Source: Dulcicalothrix desertica PCC 7102
GTDB lineage: Bacteria; Cyanobacteriota; Cyanobacteriia; Cyanobacteriales; Nostocaceae
Reading direction: 5' to 3'
Length of the DNA: 64,000 nucleotides
NCBI RefSeq assembly: GCF_003991905.1
Contig: NZ_RSCL01000002.1
Coordinates: 49,638 to 113,637, forward strand
This document shows, piece after piece, positions 62,520-64,000 of this stretch (positions are counted from its first letter, which is position 1; each line of letters opens with the position of its first letter). The translations under genes and the position numbers were made by a program. The notes beneath the pieces are model-generated. The model had not been told where the DNA came from. It made no database searches and saw only the letters and a program-made list of their open reading frames with translations.

Positions 62520-63557
62520 AATTTTGTATTTATTATTATAAAATACTTATATTCACCTATAAATAAACCAGTAAAGATATGGTCTTTACACATAGCTTCC
62601 TTCCCCACTCAACTAAAAGGTTGATTTTGCGAAAATTTATCGATGCAGATATTGAATAGTGAGGTACACATTCAATTAGTTTATCTTTTGTGGAGTGGGC
62701 TTTCTCTTGCCCCGCTCTTGTATACTTTATTAGAATGAGAAATGCTATAACACGACTAGGAATGAAACTAACGCACTCTCTTGAGGTAGAGTTTAAAGGA
62801 GAATGGTGTATAGAAAACACCTGTATCCTCGAAAAGGAAGATTACTTACTCTAAAATGTTTAAGTTTAAATAGTCAGTAATTTAGACAATCTTTATTTGC
62901 ACTATTCATGATTTGGAATTATCCGGAATTCTACTCTTTACTGTTGGATAAATAAGCTAAACCAGTTAAAGGTCATTTATAGATGGATGACATAAGTTGA
63001 CATGTAATTTATGAACATGCCATACTTTTCTAGGTAAAGATGTTAAAGGTGAAAAGTTCATAAGGGCTAATGATATAGGTTTAAAAATCGCGTTGGTATC
63101 CTTACAGCAACTTAAGTTATACTGAGACATCATATTATTAATGCTGTTCTTTTTTAAAGTGTTTTAATTCAAAATATTATACAGAAGCTTTGTAATAAGC
63201 TTACTTCTAATTATGCTAAATTTTATATTGGCATAATCATATTAATGTGTTCTTTTTACTTTAAAAGGTGATTAGAATTAAATTCGTATTGGCGCCTCTC
63301 AAATCTTTTTTATACTGAATAATTGTATATAAATTTTCTGTGAAGGGTAGTTATACGTAAAAAGATTGGTATAATATTTTTTATATGGGTGCTATATGCA
63401 AAATTTACTTACAACTTACAGGAGTTGTGTGTAAAACCCAAACATCATTGTTAAAAATCATAGGCGGAATTACTGTGAAATAAATGTTTACACAGTTATT
63501 TTGTTGCGATTGTAAGGCAAATCAGCGAAAAGAAGTAGTCATTAAGGAACAATCAAC
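62520..63557. other. Long AT-rich intergenic region
   Basis: About 1 kb with a single GGCGCC (63291). A weak hairpin (gtattt...aaatac, 62526-62546) follows pqqE. An open frame on the minus strand (62557-62820) has no protein-like character. One short plus-strand frame is listed separately. The last 150 bases should hold the promoter of the RTX gene. Confidence 0.4.
62735..62854 (+). CDS. Possible 39-residue protein
   Basis: ATG at 62735, reading 'MRNAITRLGMKLTHSLEVEF' then 'KGEWCIENTCILEKEDYLL'. The amphipathic, two-Cys product looks protein-like, but the ribosome site is poor and no family is recognised. It could be a decayed gene end. Confidence 0.2.
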   Translation: MRNAITRLGMKLTHSLEVEFKGEWCIENTCILEKEDYLL

Positions 63558-64000
63558 ATGATTATAAATGGTACAAATGGTAACGATTCTTTGATTGGTA
63601 CTGCTGCAATTGATACATTGTCAGGTCTTGGGGGTAACGATTTTCTTGATGGTCGAGGAGGCGCCGATACTTATTTGTTTTTCCGTTCAAGTGGACAAGA
63701 CACGCTCTATGACAGCAGTAACGACATTAGCGTAGACCAAGCTATCTTTTCAGGTACAGGTTTAACATCAACTAATGTTATTGTTACTCGCCTAGGTACA
63801 AGTGATGATTTAAGGATTTCTTTTGGTAGTGGTATCTCTGACTCTGTTATTCTCAAAAATCAAGTTGATACCCTTAGACCAAACTTAGGAGTTGAAAGCA
63901 TCACATTTAGTGATGGGGTTACTTGGAATGAAGACCAACTTTGGAATGCTTATTTAACACAGGGTGCCGCTTCTAATGACACCTTAGAAGGCACAAATCT
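63558..64000 (+). CDS. RTX (haemolysin-type calcium-binding repeat) protein, 5' part
   Basis: ATG at 63558 with aagga nine bases upstream; open to the right edge (147 codons visible). The start 'MIINGTNGNDSLIGTAAIDT' then 'LSGLGGNDFLDGRGGADTYL' gives GGxGxDxLx-type nonapeptides that bind Ca2+ in a beta-roll. It continues 'SGQDTLYDSSND', 'ESITFSDGVTWNEDQLW' and a second repeat start 'ASNDTLEGTN'. There is no N-terminal signal peptide, as expected for type I secretion guided by a C-terminal signal. Its size and cargo lie outside the window. Confidence 0.88.
   Translation, partial: MIINGTNGNDSLIGTAAIDTLSGLGGNDFLDGRGGADTYLFFRSSGQDTLYDSSNDISVDQAIFSGTGLTSTNVIVTRLGTSDDLRISFGSGISDSVILKNQVDTLRPNLGVESITFSDGVTWNEDQLWNAYLTQGAASNDTLEGTN

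Noticed and set aside
62557..62820. 87-codon minus-strand frame after pqqE
   Set aside because: Composition is not protein-like, there is no ribosome site, and it overlaps a more plausible short plus-strand frame that is itself weak.
1..64000. tRNA or rRNA genes
   Set aside because: I looked for T-loop sequences (GGTTCGAATCC-like) and conserved rRNA blocks and found none; a covariance scan would be needed to be certain.

Overview
The window looks like the chromosome of a filamentous, heterocyst-lineage (Nostocales-type) cyanobacterium. Supporting signs are AT-rich DNA, a high-light-inducible Hli protein, a PEP-CTERM exported protein, GH100 neutral invertase, Uma2 endonuclease, DUF4351/Rpn nucleases, giant CHAT/nSTAND/WD40 proteins, a cyanobacterial TamB and many short intergenic palindromes. 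The hexamer GGCGCC is strikingly frequent (well over a hundred copies by eye against about three expected from composition), while the usual cyanobacterial HIP1 octamer GCGATCGC was not seen. I found no rRNA, tRNA or CRISPR array.

Layout. 1-3832: 5' part of a CHAT-nSTAND-WD40 gene that runs off the left edge. 4.7-6.2 kb: Hli protein and two small exported proteins. 6.4-9.2 kb: NosR/NirI-like membrane iron-sulfur protein with a cyclic-nucleotide-binding tail. 9.3-9.6 kb: tandem pair of small-RNA-like units. 9.7-12.8 kb: Tat-type ferritin-like protein, MFS transporter, VOC protein and HEAT protein. 13.0-15.9 kb: exported 21-blade WD40 protein. 16.3-22.5 kb: serpin, MITE-like element, fatty-acid desaturase and AAA-WD40 protein. 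22.9-26.5 kb: PEP-CTERM protein and TPR protein. 27.0-31.1 kb: tandem array of eight small exported N/Q/G-rich, curlin-like proteins plus one acidic exported protein. 31.4-32.2 kb: decayed DUF433/DUF5615 toxin-antitoxin pair and a membrane-protein remnant. 32.4-37.9 kb: TamB. 38.1-39.8 kb: broken TnpB. 40.2-45.1 kb: two penicillin-binding-fold hydrolases and an invertase. 45.2-53.6 kb: FeS-type photolyase, Uma2, MltA-like lipoprotein, hypothetical proteins and a kinase-WYL fusion. 54.2-56.8 kb: two Rpn-type nuclease genes with broken duplicate pieces between them. 57.0-62.5 kb: GNAT protein, then a PQQ cluster in the order pqqA, PQQ-dependent sugar dehydrogenase, pqqB, pqqC, pqqD, pqqE. 63.6 kb to the right edge: start of an RTX calcium-binding repeat protein.

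The most coherent system is the PQQ cluster. An unusually long PqqA precursor, all four core enzymes and a candidate PQQ-using lipoprotein dehydrogenase sit on one strand, with very short gaps or overlaps over much of the run. The most novel-looking system is the 27.0-30.4 kb array. Every protein has a signal peptide; the first seven share two Asn/Gln/Gly-rich units around a basic linker, and three copies are almost identical. This suggests recent amplification of a secreted, possibly amyloid-like or adhesive product. Several hairpin families (61-bp GGTGCGTGA...TCACGCACC elements, TGTAGAGACG palindromes, AGAAACC(C/T)GGTTTCT pairs, and a 298-bp element with terminal inverted repeats) fill the gaps between genes.
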